Shown: positions 27,503-37,796, counted from the first letter of the stretch. The stretch is 64,000 nt of DNA from an uncultured Cellulophaga sp. (GCA_947491225.1 CANLIE010000010.1:1-64000); one strand, 5' to 3'. Program-made: numbers and translations. Notes: generated from the letters alone by a model not told the origin.

Positions 27503-29287
27503 AGCAACCAAAATAATAAAGTAGAAGTAGGATTTATTTGGCAGATTACAGACGATGTTTTGCGTGATGCCTTCAAAAAAAATGAGATTGGCGATGTCGT
27601 ATTACCATTTGTAGTTATCCGTAGATTAGATTGTATTTTACACCCTGTGAATGCAAAAGTACGTGAGACCTTCGAAAAATTCCACGACAAACTATCTTCA
27701 GAAAAATTAATTCCTGTGTTGCGTAAAGCAGCAGGTGGCTTAAAATTTTACAACACTTCTAAACATACCTTACAGTCCTTAAAAGACGAACCGCAATACA
27801 TAGAAATTAACTTTAACAACTACCTACAAAGTTTTAACCCAGAAGTACAAGAAATTTTAGAGAGTTTCCAATTCGATAAAATTGTGTCGCGTTTGGTTAA
27901 AAACAAATTACTCTATGAAATGATTGATGCTATCTGTAAAATTGATTTACATACAGAAGCTATCGACAATCACGGTATGGGATATGTGTTTGAGGAGTTA
28001 ATTCGTATATCAAACGAGCAATCTAACGAAACAGCTGGAGAACATTTTACACCACGAGATGTCATTGAAATTATGAACAATTTCTTGTTCGCAGGCGAAA
28101 AAGAAAAGCTATCACAACCAGGAATCATTCGTACCATTTTTGATCCTGCCTGTGGTACTGGTGGTATGGTAAACTTGGGTAAAAAGTTTATTCTCGATAA
28201 GGTGTGTGCCAATAGTAATCATAAACCGACATTGGTAACTTATGGACAAGAAATTAACGAGCAATCGTATGCAATAGCGAAATCTGAAGCCTTAATTACA
28301 GGAGAAGATGCCAATAACATTAAGCACGGCAACTCATTTAGCGAAGACCGTTTCCAAGGCAAATCCTTTCATTATATGATGGCAAATCCACCGTACGGCG
28401 TTACGTGGAAAAAAGACCGAAAGTTTATAGAGAATGAAGCCTTAAACCCTTCTGGACGTTTCTATGCAGGTACACCAAGAGTAAGCGATGGGCAATTACT
28501 GTTCTTACAGCATATGTTATCTAAAATGGAGCGTGAAGGCTCTCGTATTGGTGTCGTCACCAATGGTTCACCTTTATTTACAGGTTCTGCTGGTAGCGGT
28601 GAGAGTGATATACGTCGTTGGATTATAGAACACGATTGGTTAGAATGTATCGTAGCATTACCTAAAGATTTGTTTTATAACACAGGTATTAACACCTATA
28701 TCTGGTTTTTAACCAATAATAAATCGCCTGAACGTAAAGGTAAAATTCAGTTGATAAATGGTGATGCTAAAGAAACCATAATTACAGAAGGAAATGGAAA
28801 GGATAAAGTTAACCAACTATTCTGCCAACCCAACAAAAAGAGTTTGGGTAACAAACGAAACGAAATCACATCACAACACATTGCGCAATTGTTGGAGTTG
28901 TACCAAAACTTCGAGGAAAACGACCACTCTAAAATATTCGATAACGAATACTTTGGTTACTACCAATTAACGGTAGAACAGCCAAAAGTAGATGCTAAAG
29001 GAAATATTGTTAAAGACAGTAAAGGCAACCCAAAACCAGATACCAAAAAACGAGATTCAGAAAGTGTTCCACTTACTGAAGATGTGGAAGCCTATTTTGA
29101 AACCGAAGTAAAACCACACGTACCTAATGCTTGGATAGATTACGATAAAACCCGTATTGGTTACGAGATTAACTTTACTAAATATTTCTACAACTATACG
29201 CCTATACGTCCTGCAAGTGAGATTAAAACTGAAATTATAACCTTGGAGAAAGACATTGCTAACTTATTAAAAGATTTGATTAGCTAA
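27500..29287 (+). CDS. hsdM: Type I restriction-modification methyltransferase subunit
   Basis: A 595-aa N6-adenine methyltransferase. The N-terminal helical HsdM domain (EVGFIWQITDDVLRDAFKKNEIGDVVLPFVVIRRLD) is followed by motif I DPACGTGGM near residue 215 and the catalytic NPPYG near 296. Length and motifs fit a full M subunit, which pairs with HsdS to methylate hemimethylated sites. The stop codon overlaps the hsdS start (TAATGG). Confidence 0.95.
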   Translation: MSNQNNKVEVGFIWQITDDVLRDAFKKNEIGDVVLPFVVIRRLDCILHPVNAKVRETFEKFHDKLSSEKLIPVLRKAAGGLKFYNTSKHTLQSLKDEPQYIEINFNNYLQSFNPEVQEILESFQFDKIVSRLVKNKLLYEMIDAICKIDLHTEAIDNHGMGYVFEELIRISNEQSNETAGEHFTPRDVIEIMNNFLFAGEKEKLSQPGIIRTIFDPACGTGGMVNLGKKFILDKVCANSNHKPTLVTYGQEINEQSYAIAKSEALITGEDANNIKHGNSFSEDRFQGKSFHYMMANPPYGVTWKKDRKFIENEALNPSGRFYAGTPRVSDGQLLFLQHMLSKMEREGSRIGVVTNGSPLFTGSAGSGESDIRRWIIEHDWLECIVALPKDLFYNTGINTYIWFLTNNKSPERKGKIQLINGDAKETIITEGNGKDKVNQLFCQPNKKSLGNKRNEITSQHIAQLLELYQNFEENDHSKIFDNEYFGYYQLTVEQPKVDAKGNIVKDSKGNPKPDTKKRDSESVPLTEDVEAYFETEVKPHVPNAWIDYDKTRIGYEINFTKYFYNYTPIRPASEIKTEIITLEKDIANLLKDLIS

Positions 29288-30576
29288 TGGAAAAGGAATA
29301 CGAAACATATAAGGATAGTGGCATAGAATGGATTGGGAGGATTCCAATGCAATGGGATTCTATTAAGTTGAAGTTTTTAGGCTATTTATTTAGTGGATTA
29401 AGTGGTAAGAAGGGGGATGATTTCAAAAGAGATGATTCAGAGTTTAATAAAAATTATATTCCTTTTACAAATATTGCTAACAATTCAGTAATTGATCCTA
29501 ATAGATTAGATAGTGTTGAAATTTTTGAGAATGAAAATCAAAATGATGTTAAAAAGAATGATTTATTCTTTTTAATGAGTTCAGAAAATTATGAAGATAT
29601 AGGAAAAACCGCTGTATTAAAGATTGAACTAGAGAACACATATTTAAACAGCTTTTGTAAAGGTTTTAGACTGAATAATCAAGATGAGGTTGATGCTAGT
29701 TTTCTAAATTATCTATTGGCAGGCGATATTTACAGAAAAATTTTATCCATTGAGGCTAAAGGATTTACAAGAATTAATTTACAAATGGGTAAAATTCAAA
29801 ATTTACCTGTTATAATGCCACAGAATAAAAGCGAACAAACCCAAATAGCCAGCTACCTAGACTATAAAACCAATAAAATTGATGCTTTAATTAGCAAAAA
29901 AGAAACCATCATACAAAAACTACAAGAGCAACGAAGAGCCATTATTAACGAAGCGGTTACTAAAGGTTTAAACAAAAATGTCGCTTTAAAAGATAGTGGT
30001 ATTGAATGGTTGGGTAAAATTCCAGAGAATTGGCCAATTGCAAAATTTAAATACTTTGCCAAAATTAGAAACGGTAAAGATCAAAAAAGTGTATTAGTAG
30101 ACGATGGCAAATACCCGATTTTAGGTACAGGCGGGGAATTTGGAAGAGCTTCAGAATTTCTTTATGATAAACCTTCTGTTTTATTAGGAAGAAAGGGAAC
30201 AATTGATAAACCTCAATTTATAGAAGAACCTTTTTGGACTGTTGACACTTTGTTTTACACGAAAATAGAAAGTGATGTTGTACCTAAATTTTTATTCTAC
30301 TTGTCAACTTTAATACCTTTCAGTCTATTACAGGAAAGCAGTGCTGTGCCAAGTATGACACAAGATAAGTTACACAATGTTTTTTTAACTAAACCAAGCT
30401 ATGATGAACAATTAAGAATTGTAGCGTTTTTAGAAAGTGAGCTAGATAAATTAAATGTCTTAAATCAACTTAATTTAAAACAAATCCAAAAACTCAAAGA
30501 TTATCGCCAGTCTTTAATTTCAGAAGCAGTAACGGGTAAAATAGATGTTAGAGATTGGCAACAACCAAATAATTAA
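29287..30576 (+). CDS. hsdS: Type I restriction-modification specificity subunit
   Basis: A 429-aa S subunit with two target-recognition domains, each introduced by the typical DSGIEWIGRIPMQWDSIKLK (start) and DSGIEWLGKIPENWPIAKFK (about residue 236). Conserved helical spacers follow each (YKTNKIDALISKKETIIQKLQEQR and ESELDKLNVLNQLNLKQIQKL). The tandem repeat implies a bipartite recognition sequence, which cannot be read from sequence alone. It is intact, with no inverted-repeat shuffling partner visible in the window. Confidence 0.93.
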   Translation: MEKEYETYKDSGIEWIGRIPMQWDSIKLKFLGYLFSGLSGKKGDDFKRDDSEFNKNYIPFTNIANNSVIDPNRLDSVEIFENENQNDVKKNDLFFLMSSENYEDIGKTAVLKIELENTYLNSFCKGFRLNNQDEVDASFLNYLLAGDIYRKILSIEAKGFTRINLQMGKIQNLPVIMPQNKSEQTQIASYLDYKTNKIDALISKKETIIQKLQEQRRAIINEAVTKGLNKNVALKDSGIEWLGKIPENWPIAKFKYFAKIRNGKDQKSVLVDDGKYPILGTGGEFGRASEFLYDKPSVLLGRKGTIDKPQFIEEPFWTVDTLFYTKIESDVVPKFLFYLSTLIPFSLLQESSAVPSMTQDKLHNVFLTKPSYDEQLRIVAFLESELDKLNVLNQLNLKQIQKLKDYRQSLISEAVTGKIDVRDWQQPNN

Positions 30577-30582
30577 ACAAAT

Positions 30583-33567
30583 ATGGCAGGAGGCACTAAA
30601 GAAATACATTTTGAAGACCATATAGTAAACTATTTAACCCAAGAGGTTAAAGAGTATAATTTGGTACACAAAAATAAGTACGACAAAAAATTATGCATCA
30701 TACCAGAAGATGTATTAGCATTTATAAAAGAAAGTCAACCCAAGAAATACCAAAATATACATACGCATTTAGGGGTATCTACAGATACTAAAATTGTAGA
30801 AGCTGTTGCCAAAAGTTTACGCAATAACAAAACCTTAAAAACCTTACGCAGTAAATTGCGTATTTCTGGTGAACGTTTAGATTTGGTATATTTTCAACCT
30901 GCTAATAACAAAACACCAGAACACGAAACTTGGTATAAACAAAATCGTTTATCTGTCATTAGGCAACTAGCTTATTCTACTAAAAATAATAACGAGTTAG
31001 ACCTATGTTTCTTTATTAATGGTATTCCAGTAGCTACAGCTGAATTAAAAAATGCTCTTACAGGGCAAAACCACCACAATGCGATTAAACAATATATGCA
31101 AGATCGTGACCCAAATGGAGAACCCTTGTTAGAGTTTCAGCGTTGTTTGGTACACTTTGCTATCGGTACGGAAAAAGTGTTTATGACCACCAAATTGGAT
31201 GGTAAATCAACATTCTTTTTACCATTCAATCAAGGATTAAGAAATTACAATCCTAATGGTTTTGCCACAGCCTATGTTTGGGAAGATATTTTACGTAAAG
31301 ATTCAGTATTGGATTTAGCACAAAACTTTGTCAATCTACAAGAAGATGTTGAAAAAGTTTACGATGCTAAAAAGAAAGCTATTGTAGAAAAAAAATCTAC
31401 CAAATTATTGTTTCCAAGATTTCATCAATTAAAAGCGGTTAGACGTTTGTTAGACCAATTAAAAATTGATGGAACAGGTACAAACTATTTAATACAACAT
31501 TCAGCAGGTTCAGGTAAATCTAATACCATTACTTGGTTAGCATACCGTTTAGCAAACTTCTATCAAAATTATACAGACCAAACAGCCTTATTTGATTCTA
31601 TTTTTGTTTTAACAGATAGACGTGTATTAAATACTCAAATTCAAGAAAACATCAGGCAGATAGATAACATACCAGGTATGGTTGCTTATTTAGATGAAAA
31701 AACAACTGCTCAAGATTTAAAAAGGGAAATAGAACACGGTACACGAATCATTATTACTACCATACAGAAATTCCCTGTAATTTCAGATGAAGTATCTCAA
31801 AAGTTAGATAAGAAATATGCAGTAATTATTGATGAAGCGCATAGTTCACAGTCTGGGGAAACTTCAAGGCATATGCGTAAAGCATTAAGTTTAGAAGAAG
31901 CAGCAGAAAAAGATACACCTGAAAAGGATTTAGATGAGGTTATAGCAGATGAAATCAGTAAAAAAGGGCAACAACCTAATATTTCACAATTTGCCTTTAC
32001 CGCAACCCCAAAACCTAAAACCATTGAGTTATTTGGTACACTACAACCAGATGGTGGTAAAGAACCATTTGATATTTACTCAATGGAACAAGCTATTAAA
32101 GAAGGTTTCATTTTAGATGTATTAGAAAATTATATGTCATTTAAACGCTATTACAAATTAATTAAGCGTAGCGATATAGAAGATAAAGAATACGAAAAGA
32201 AAAAAACAGTACGTGTTTTAGGTAATTATGTCGATTTACAAGACCACGCAATCGAAAAGAAAGCACGTATTATTCTGGAACATTTTGCAGCAGAAACTCA
32301 AAATAAAATTCAAGGGAAAGCAAGAGGGATGCTGGTTACTAAATCACGTTTGCACGCTGTAAGATTTAAGCGAAAGTTTGATGATATAATGCGTGAAATG
32401 AAGTTGCCATATGAAGCTTTAGTAGCTTTTTCAGGTACTGTAAAAGATGATGAAACTGGAGAGGAATACACCGAAACTAAAATGAATGATTTAGGTGGTA
32501 AAATATCAATAGTAGATGCATTAAAATTACCTAAATATAGATTATTAATCGTAGCAAATAAGTATCAAACAGGGTTCGATGAACCAATGATGCACACAAT
32601 GTTTGTTGACAAAAAATTAGGAGGCACAAGCACAGTACAAACCTTATCGCGTTTAAATAGAAAAGCACGCGGAAAAGAGGCTACTATGGTGTTAGATTTT
32701 GTCAACGACCCAGAAGAAGTGCAAGCCGATTTTCAACAATATTATGGTAAAAACTTTATTCAGGAAGAAAACTTAACAGACCCTAATGCTATTTATGATA
32801 GCTTAAATCAGGTAGAAAGTTTTGAAGTGTATTATCCTCAAGAAGTAGAAGCTTTTGCCAATATATTCTTTAGTCCAAAAGATGACTTTGAAAAAATACA
32901 ACCTATTTTAGAAGAGATAGCAGCTCGTTTTGTGGATAACTTGGAAGAGGAAGACCAAGCTGCCTTTAAAAGTGCAGCTAGTTCTTTTGTGAAGCTATAT
33001 CGTTTTTTAAGTCAAATCATCACATTTACCGATGTAGAATTAGAAAAAGTATATGTGTTTTTAACAGCTTTAATAAAAAAGTTGCCTTATGCCAAAACAT
33101 CTTTGCCATTAGATGTGGTAAACGATGTAGAGTTAGATAGCTATAAGATTCAACATAAATACACAACCCAATTAAAGTTAGAATCAGCAGATGGTGAACA
33201 AGAAGGAATGAAACCAAGTGGAGCTATGGGTGGTAACGAAGATGAATTAGATTTCTTAACTAAAATAATAAAGGTCTTAAATGAAACATATGGCATTGAG
33301 TTAACCAATGAAGATAAGGTCGAGTTTAAAAAAATGAAAGAGAATATTTATTCTAATGCAGAGTTAATGTCTTTTTTCAATAAAGGAAACTCAAAGGATA
33401 ATATCAAAGATAAGTTTAGTGAAGAAGTAGATTCGGAACTATTAAACTTCATTGATAAGAAGTTGGATTTTTACAATAAAATGACAGAAGATAAGATTAA
33501 CACCTTATTCAAAACAATGTGGTTTAACGAATTATATGATGCTCGTGTAAGAGGCATTGGTAAATAA
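30583..33567 (+). CDS. hsdR: Type I restriction endonuclease/translocase subunit
   Basis: A 994-aa motor-nuclease. An N-terminal PD-(D/E)xK domain (ELDLCFFINGIPVATAELKNALTG near 135-160) precedes the SF2 translocase with Walker A SAGSGKSNT at about 307, DEAH at 417-420, and helicase motif TATPKPKTIE near 470. The C-terminal helical domain contacts HsdM. It starts 6 bases after the hsdS stop. It cuts and translocates DNA lacking the host methylation. Confidence 0.94.
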   Translation: MAGGTKEIHFEDHIVNYLTQEVKEYNLVHKNKYDKKLCIIPEDVLAFIKESQPKKYQNIHTHLGVSTDTKIVEAVAKSLRNNKTLKTLRSKLRISGERLDLVYFQPANNKTPEHETWYKQNRLSVIRQLAYSTKNNNELDLCFFINGIPVATAELKNALTGQNHHNAIKQYMQDRDPNGEPLLEFQRCLVHFAIGTEKVFMTTKLDGKSTFFLPFNQGLRNYNPNGFATAYVWEDILRKDSVLDLAQNFVNLQEDVEKVYDAKKKAIVEKKSTKLLFPRFHQLKAVRRLLDQLKIDGTGTNYLIQHSAGSGKSNTITWLAYRLANFYQNYTDQTALFDSIFVLTDRRVLNTQIQENIRQIDNIPGMVAYLDEKTTAQDLKREIEHGTRIIITTIQKFPVISDEVSQKLDKKYAVIIDEAHSSQSGETSRHMRKALSLEEAAEKDTPEKDLDEVIADEISKKGQQPNISQFAFTATPKPKTIELFGTLQPDGGKEPFDIYSMEQAIKEGFILDVLENYMSFKRYYKLIKRSDIEDKEYEKKKTVRVLGNYVDLQDHAIEKKARIILEHFAAETQNKIQGKARGMLVTKSRLHAVRFKRKFDDIMREMKLPYEALVAFSGTVKDDETGEEYTETKMNDLGGKISIVDALKLPKYRLLIVANKYQTGFDEPMMHTMFVDKKLGGTSTVQTLSRLNRKARGKEATMVLDFVNDPEEVQADFQQYYGKNFIQEENLTDPNAIYDSLNQVESFEVYYPQEVEAFANIFFSPKDDFEKIQPILEEIAARFVDNLEEEDQAAFKSAASSFVKLYRFLSQIITFTDVELEKVYVFLTALIKKLPYAKTSLPLDVVNDVELDSYKIQHKYTTQLKLESADGEQEGMKPSGAMGGNEDELDFLTKIIKVLNETYGIELTNEDKVEFKKMKENIYSNAELMSFFNKGNSKDNIKDKFSEEVDSELLNFIDKKLDFYNKMTEDKINTLFKTMWFNELYDARVRGIGK

Positions 33568-33583
33568 AATTAAATTTTAAAAA

Positions 33584-35356
33584 ATGAGAAATCCTGATTG
33601 GGCAAGAATACACGAGCTTTTCGATGAATTTATTGATTCATTTATAATTAATAAAAACAGCATTTTAACAGATGATACGAATATACTTTCTGTTGAAACT
33701 ATTGATAGTATTCAAGGTAGATTTATTGAAAATTATAATGATGAAAAGGACTTAAAATTTCAAGAGAAATTAGCAAGTCAATTTGAAGGTGCATCATACA
33801 ATGAAAAACTTGTATTTGCTCACGCAGAATGGCTATGGTCATATTCTGTTAATGACTTACATACAGCAACAAAGAAAAATTACACCAAAGTAATAACCGG
33901 TTTAGATGATAATAAAATTAAAGATGAACCTTATAAATATGGCTTTGGTAGTGCTGGTCAATTTCATAAAACCAATAAATATTGGGAGATAGCATTTAAT
34001 ATTGAATTAATAAAAACACTTGTTGAAAAACAATCTGAAGGTGCTGATTTAGAAGAATTAAAAAAATGGGTAGAAGCAATTTGCTTATATCTTAAATACT
34101 ATCAAGAGAAAGAGAAATATCCTGTAGATGCAAAATTCAGAGAAAGATTTCAAGATAAGGCTCTTACGATGTATAATATATTAACATATTGTGCTTTCCC
34201 AGATCGTTACGAAAGAATTGCTTCTAATGGTCATAAAGCTCAAATTTACCATACATTTAGGTCACTTATTAAGGATGAAGAGGGTGAAAACACCAATGCT
34301 GATGAATGTATTTTATTAATAAGAGAAAAGCTAAATAAATGGAGAAATAATGGTTTTGACTTCTACGAAAATGACCTAAAAAAGCTATGGAATTATAGTG
34401 CAAGTGATATACCTTATGATGAATTACAAGCAATATTATACAAAAAAGCGATTGTTTTATATGGCCCACCAGGCACAAGTAAAACTCATTCTGCAAATAC
34501 AATAGCAAATGCACTTATAAAAGAAAGCTATCTAAAAAATAAAGGGAATCTTGACACCTTCTTTTCAAATAGTGAATCCATTGTTAATAATAGAATACAT
34601 AGACTTCAATTACACGCAAATTATACATACGAAGATTTTGTTGCAGGTATGCAATTAGTTGAAGACCAAACCAAACCCCAAAAAGGCAAACTATTTGAGT
34701 ATTGTGCTTTAGCAAAAAACGATAGTGATAATCTACCTCACGTTTTAATATTAGATGAAATCAATCGTGTTGATTTATCAAGAGTCTTTGGGGAAGTTTT
34801 TTCAGCAATGGAAAATAGAAATGAAGATATTGTAACGGCAGTTGGTAACTTCAAATTAAACATACCAGATAATTTATACATTATCGGTACAATGAATGAA
34901 ATTGACTTTTCTTTAGAGCAAATAGATTTCGCATTAAGACGTCGTTTTTTATGGTTCCCTTATGGTTACAATTCTGGTATCTTACAAGATATTGTTTATT
35001 TAAAAAACGAAAAACAAAAGGCAGGCTTATCACATAGAGATATTGAACGATTAATAAATGCTGCAAATGCTTTAAATATTGCCATATCTAATGCTGATGA
35101 ATTAGGAAAACAGTTTGAAATTGGTCATACATTTTTTGCTGAAATAGTTGATATATATTCGTCTTTTAAAGCGATTAATAATAAAACAAATAGAATTAAA
35201 GATAAATTATTCAGAGCCAATGGTCCTGCATCTATTCTTTGGGATATTTCTATTCAACCTATTTTAGAAGCATATTTGGGCAACGTTGAAGAAGATGAAA
35301 AGAAAAAAACAATTCAAGATTTAAACAACACCTTCTTTAAAGCATCACTTGATTAA
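33584..35356 (+). CDS. mcrB: McrB-like AAA+ GTPase of a modification-dependent (type IV) restriction system
   Basis: A 590-aa protein. The N-terminal 280 residues are variable and hold the probable target-sensing region. The motor has GPPGTSKT at 294-301, Walker B LILDEINRVDLSRVFGEVFSAME, and the McrB sensor GTMNEID followed by RRRFLWFPYG. McrB forms hexameric rings that drive the McrC nuclease on modified DNA. The nature of the recognised modification is unknown. The stop overlaps the McrC start. Confidence 0.88.
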   Translation: MRNPDWARIHELFDEFIDSFIINKNSILTDDTNILSVETIDSIQGRFIENYNDEKDLKFQEKLASQFEGASYNEKLVFAHAEWLWSYSVNDLHTATKKNYTKVITGLDDNKIKDEPYKYGFGSAGQFHKTNKYWEIAFNIELIKTLVEKQSEGADLEELKKWVEAICLYLKYYQEKEKYPVDAKFRERFQDKALTMYNILTYCAFPDRYERIASNGHKAQIYHTFRSLIKDEEGENTNADECILLIREKLNKWRNNGFDFYENDLKKLWNYSASDIPYDELQAILYKKAIVLYGPPGTSKTHSANTIANALIKESYLKNKGNLDTFFSNSESIVNNRIHRLQLHANYTYEDFVAGMQLVEDQTKPQKGKLFEYCALAKNDSDNLPHVLILDEINRVDLSRVFGEVFSAMENRNEDIVTAVGNFKLNIPDNLYIIGTMNEIDFSLEQIDFALRRRFLWFPYGYNSGILQDIVYLKNEKQKAGLSHRDIERLINAANALNIAISNADELGKQFEIGHTFFAEIVDIYSSFKAINNKTNRIKDKLFRANGPASILWDISIQPILEAYLGNVEEDEKKKTIQDLNNTFFKASLD

Positions 35357-36653
35357 TATTAATAAGCATATAATTGATTTAAAAGAAAGCACTCGTATTG
35401 GTAATGAGTTGTCTTATGACATAATTCAATTTGTTAACGCTCAAGTTGTTTCTAAAAATTCATTTTTCCATTTTTCTGATAAAGAAAGAGATGCCGAACC
35501 TGTTTTTAATTATTATAATAATCAATGGTGGGTGAATAGATTTGTAGGAGAAATTTCATTTACATTTCAAGAGGAAGAATATCAAATTATTATTAAACCA
35601 AGATTTGGTGAATTATTTTTATTTGAATTATTAGAAGTCATTTTTAATTTCAAATTCGCAAAGAGTAAACAATCATTAAGTAAATCTGACACCACAGATG
35701 ATTACATAAAACGTATAATAGCTAAAATTTGGTTATCTAAATTAATACAGGCAAATAAGTATGGTTTACCTCGTACAAATAAGAAAAGAGTTTTTTCTGG
35801 AGCACAAATAAAGGGTAAGTTAGAAGTTAGAGATAGTATATTACCTTATAAAAACAACAATAAGTTAATATCGTCAAGTTATGAAAAAACGATTAACCCA
35901 GATATAGCATCATTGTTATATGAAACATTTAAAAAACTATCAAAAAGTTACGGTTTACCACAAATAAATAAACTACCAAAAAACGCAATTCAAATTATAC
36001 ATCAATTAGAATTAGCGAGAGGTAAATCTTTAAATAGACAATCATTCAACGATACTTCTAAATTGCCGAAAATATACCAATCCTTCAAAGAAGTATTAGA
36101 TTTATCAATATCCATTTTAGCCAACAAAACAATGAATAATCAAGCATCAAATAAGCACGGTTACGCATTCTTTTTAGATATGGCTGAAATTTGGGAAATG
36201 TATTTATTAAAAATATTCCAAGAAAAGTTTAAACTTGAAGGTTGGCAAGTAGAATCTGAAACAATACAATCTTATAAAGGTAGCTTTTATTCACGTAAAT
36301 TAATTCCAGATATTGTATTAAGCAAAGGTAATAAGGTAGCTGTTTTTGATGCTAAATATAAGCTTATGAAAGGTCATTATTTAGATGTTGATAGATCAGA
36401 TTTCTTTCAGATTCACACTTATAAGGCATATTACAATAAGGAGAAACAATTAGTAATATCAGGTTTGTTATATCCTATTACTTCAAACAATATCAACAAA
36501 GAACCTGTAAATAGCATTTTGAATGATTATACAAAGTTTTTAATTAGTGGTATTAACATTGAAGATATAGAGAGTACGGAAGATTCATTGTTTAAGTTTA
36601 ATCAATCTTCAAATGAACTTCTATCATTTATTGATTGTGAAATTAATAATTGA
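35349..36653 (+). CDS. mcrC: McrC-like nuclease subunit
   Basis: A 434-aa partner of McrB. The N-terminal half resembles the McrC adapter region (WVNRFVGEISFTFQEEEYQIIIKPRFG). The C-terminal PD-(D/E)xK nuclease reads IPDIVLSKGNKVAVFDAKYK with D321, D334 and K336 as probable metal-site residues. Translation appears to begin at a TTG inside the end of mcrB (8-base overlap). It is the last gene of the defence block; repeat-rich DNA begins right after. Confidence 0.87.
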   Translation: MININKHIIDLKESTRIGNELSYDIIQFVNAQVVSKNSFFHFSDKERDAEPVFNYYNNQWWVNRFVGEISFTFQEEEYQIIIKPRFGELFLFELLEVIFNFKFAKSKQSLSKSDTTDDYIKRIIAKIWLSKLIQANKYGLPRTNKKRVFSGAQIKGKLEVRDSILPYKNNNKLISSSYEKTINPDIASLLYETFKKLSKSYGLPQINKLPKNAIQIIHQLELARGKSLNRQSFNDTSKLPKIYQSFKEVLDLSISILANKTMNNQASNKHGYAFFLDMAEIWEMYLLKIFQEKFKLEGWQVESETIQSYKGSFYSRKLIPDIVLSKGNKVAVFDAKYKLMKGHYLDVDRSDFFQIHTYKAYYNKEKQLVISGLLYPITSNNINKEPVNSILNDYTKFLISGINIEDIESTEDSLFKFNQSSNELLSFIDCEINN

Positions 36654-37301
36654 AATAATAAGTCCCCACAAAACAAAACCCAGTTTTTTCGTACCTCAAA
36701 ACCCTCTGTCTTTTGTTTTGTTCCGCTATCCAACGCGCTTGTAGTTTTTGGTTGCCAACCCACACACAGCACATTGCTTATTTTGTCTAATCAACTATTG
36801 ATTTTAATTGGTACAACAAAAAAGCAAAGAGCTGTTGCCAACGCGCACACCAAAAACTACCCCAAGCTATGTTTACATAATACAAGTTATAGTAGCAAAC
36901 GGCACTTTTCAAAGGTTTGCTATCGCAGTGTTAATGCATTTTGTAGCTATAACTGGTATTATGTAAAATATCCGCTATTCCAACGCTTTTTGCCAACGCT
37001 ACAACAAACAAAAAAGTACTTCACTAAAAATACGCAAATCGAAGATATTGCTTAATTTCTTAGCTTGTATTTTTCGTTTCTTGTTATCCTTCAACACGTT
37101 TTGCCAACACTACTGCCAACGCACTAGGATTTTCTTTTTTGGTCAACCAAAACCCAACACCAAAGCTATTTTTTTTGTCAAAATTTTAGAAAAAAAAATA
37201 TTGCCAAAAAAAGCTTTTAAAAGGTGTTGGTTTTCGTTCGGCCAAAAAAAATGTTTAGGGCATCGTTACACAACATCAACATTTAACTAATCCTTCAAAT
37301 T
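36654..37301. repeat. Non-coding repeat-rich region with TGCCAACGC motifs and an attC-like hairpin
   Basis: About 650 bases with no credible gene. The motif (T)GCCAAC(G) or its shortened CCAACGC recurs around 36730, 36750, 36832, 36975, 36990, 37097 and 37115. At 36872-36967 lies a 96-bp imperfect inverted repeat: TTTACATAATACAAGTTATA on the left and GCTATAACTGGTATTATGTA on the right. This has the same design as the hairpins of the long repeats further right. It separates the defence block from the toxin-antitoxin genes. Confidence 0.75.
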
Positions 37302-37499
37302 ATGGACTTTAAAAAAACAAATCCTGCGGTACTTAAATCAATGTTTTTACAAATGGATAAAGAAACCTTTGTTATAAACGCAAACGCTCTTAAAAGTGAG
37401 TTATTAAGTATAGAAATTTCTTTTAAAAATGCTAATTATCGTGAATCATTAAAACGTCTTTACTTATGGTGTAAAACAACATATATAAATAAATTTTAA
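37302..37499 (+). CDS. Small protein upstream of the RelE/ParE toxin
   Basis: A 65-aa hydrophilic protein (MDFKKTNPAVLKSMFLQMDKE..). It lies 18 bases before the toxin gene on the same strand, the usual place for an antitoxin, but it has no recognisable DNA-binding or RelB-like domain. It may be an antitoxin of unknown type or a remnant. The gene on the opposite strand at 37788 is the better antitoxin candidate by sequence. Confidence 0.5.
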   Translation: MDFKKTNPAVLKSMFLQMDKETFVINANALKSELLSIEISFKNANYRESLKRLYLWCKTTYINKF

Positions 37500-37517
37500 A
37501 AATGTACTTTTGTTTTT

Positions 37518-37796
37518 ATGAAAGAAATTTGGACGACAGAAGCAAAAAACACTTTTGCAGAAAATATTAAATACTTAAAAAAAAGATGGACTATAAATGA
37601 AGTAAATGGTTTTGTAGAAAAATCTTTTGAAGTAATTGATTTAATTCTTAAAACACCCGAAATCGGGCGTTTTGACGAGCAATGGAATGCTCATAAATTT
37701 TTAATTGTACCTCAAATATATTTGTTTTTCGACATAAAAGACGATGCAATTATTTTATTGTCGTTTTGGAATAACTTCCAAAAACCGTTAGGATAA
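37518..37796 (+). CDS. RelE/ParE-family toxin
   Basis: A 92-aa toxin of the ParE/RelE superfamily. The pattern WTTEAKNTFAENIKYLKKRWTINEVNGFVEKSFEVIDLILKTPEIG followed by HKFLIVPQIYLFFDIKDDAIILLSFWNN fits the compact fold with a basic C-terminal strand. It would block translation or gyrase; which one is undecidable here. Its 3' end overlaps the convergent antitoxin-like gene by 9 bases. Confidence 0.85.
   Translation: MKEIWTTEAKNTFAENIKYLKKRWTINEVNGFVEKSFEVIDLILKTPEIGRFDEQWNAHKFLIVPQIYLFFDIKDDAIILLSFWNNFQKPLG

Larger units (their letters stand above)
15181..36653. mobile_element. Integrated element at mnmE: integrase and replication genes with defence cargo
   Basis: A continuous + strand block from just past mnmE to McrC. 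It holds an HTH/zinc-finger protein, a tyrosine recombinase, HTH accessory proteins, a VirE-N protein and a PriCT2/DUF3987 protein, then ten defence genes. No relaxase, coupling protein, T4SS or phage structural gene is visible, so it is better described as a mobilisable or satellite-like island than as an ICE or prophage. The right boundary is uncertain and could lie as far as about 37300. Confidence 0.65.

Noticed and set aside
15181-36653. Prophage or full conjugative element
   Set aside because: No capsid, terminase, tail, relaxase, coupling protein or T4SS gene is present.
36774-37290. Two short reading frames (93 and 80 codons) in the repeat-rich region
   Set aside because: They run through the hairpin and TGCCAACGC motifs, have no domain pattern, and translate repeat DNA.
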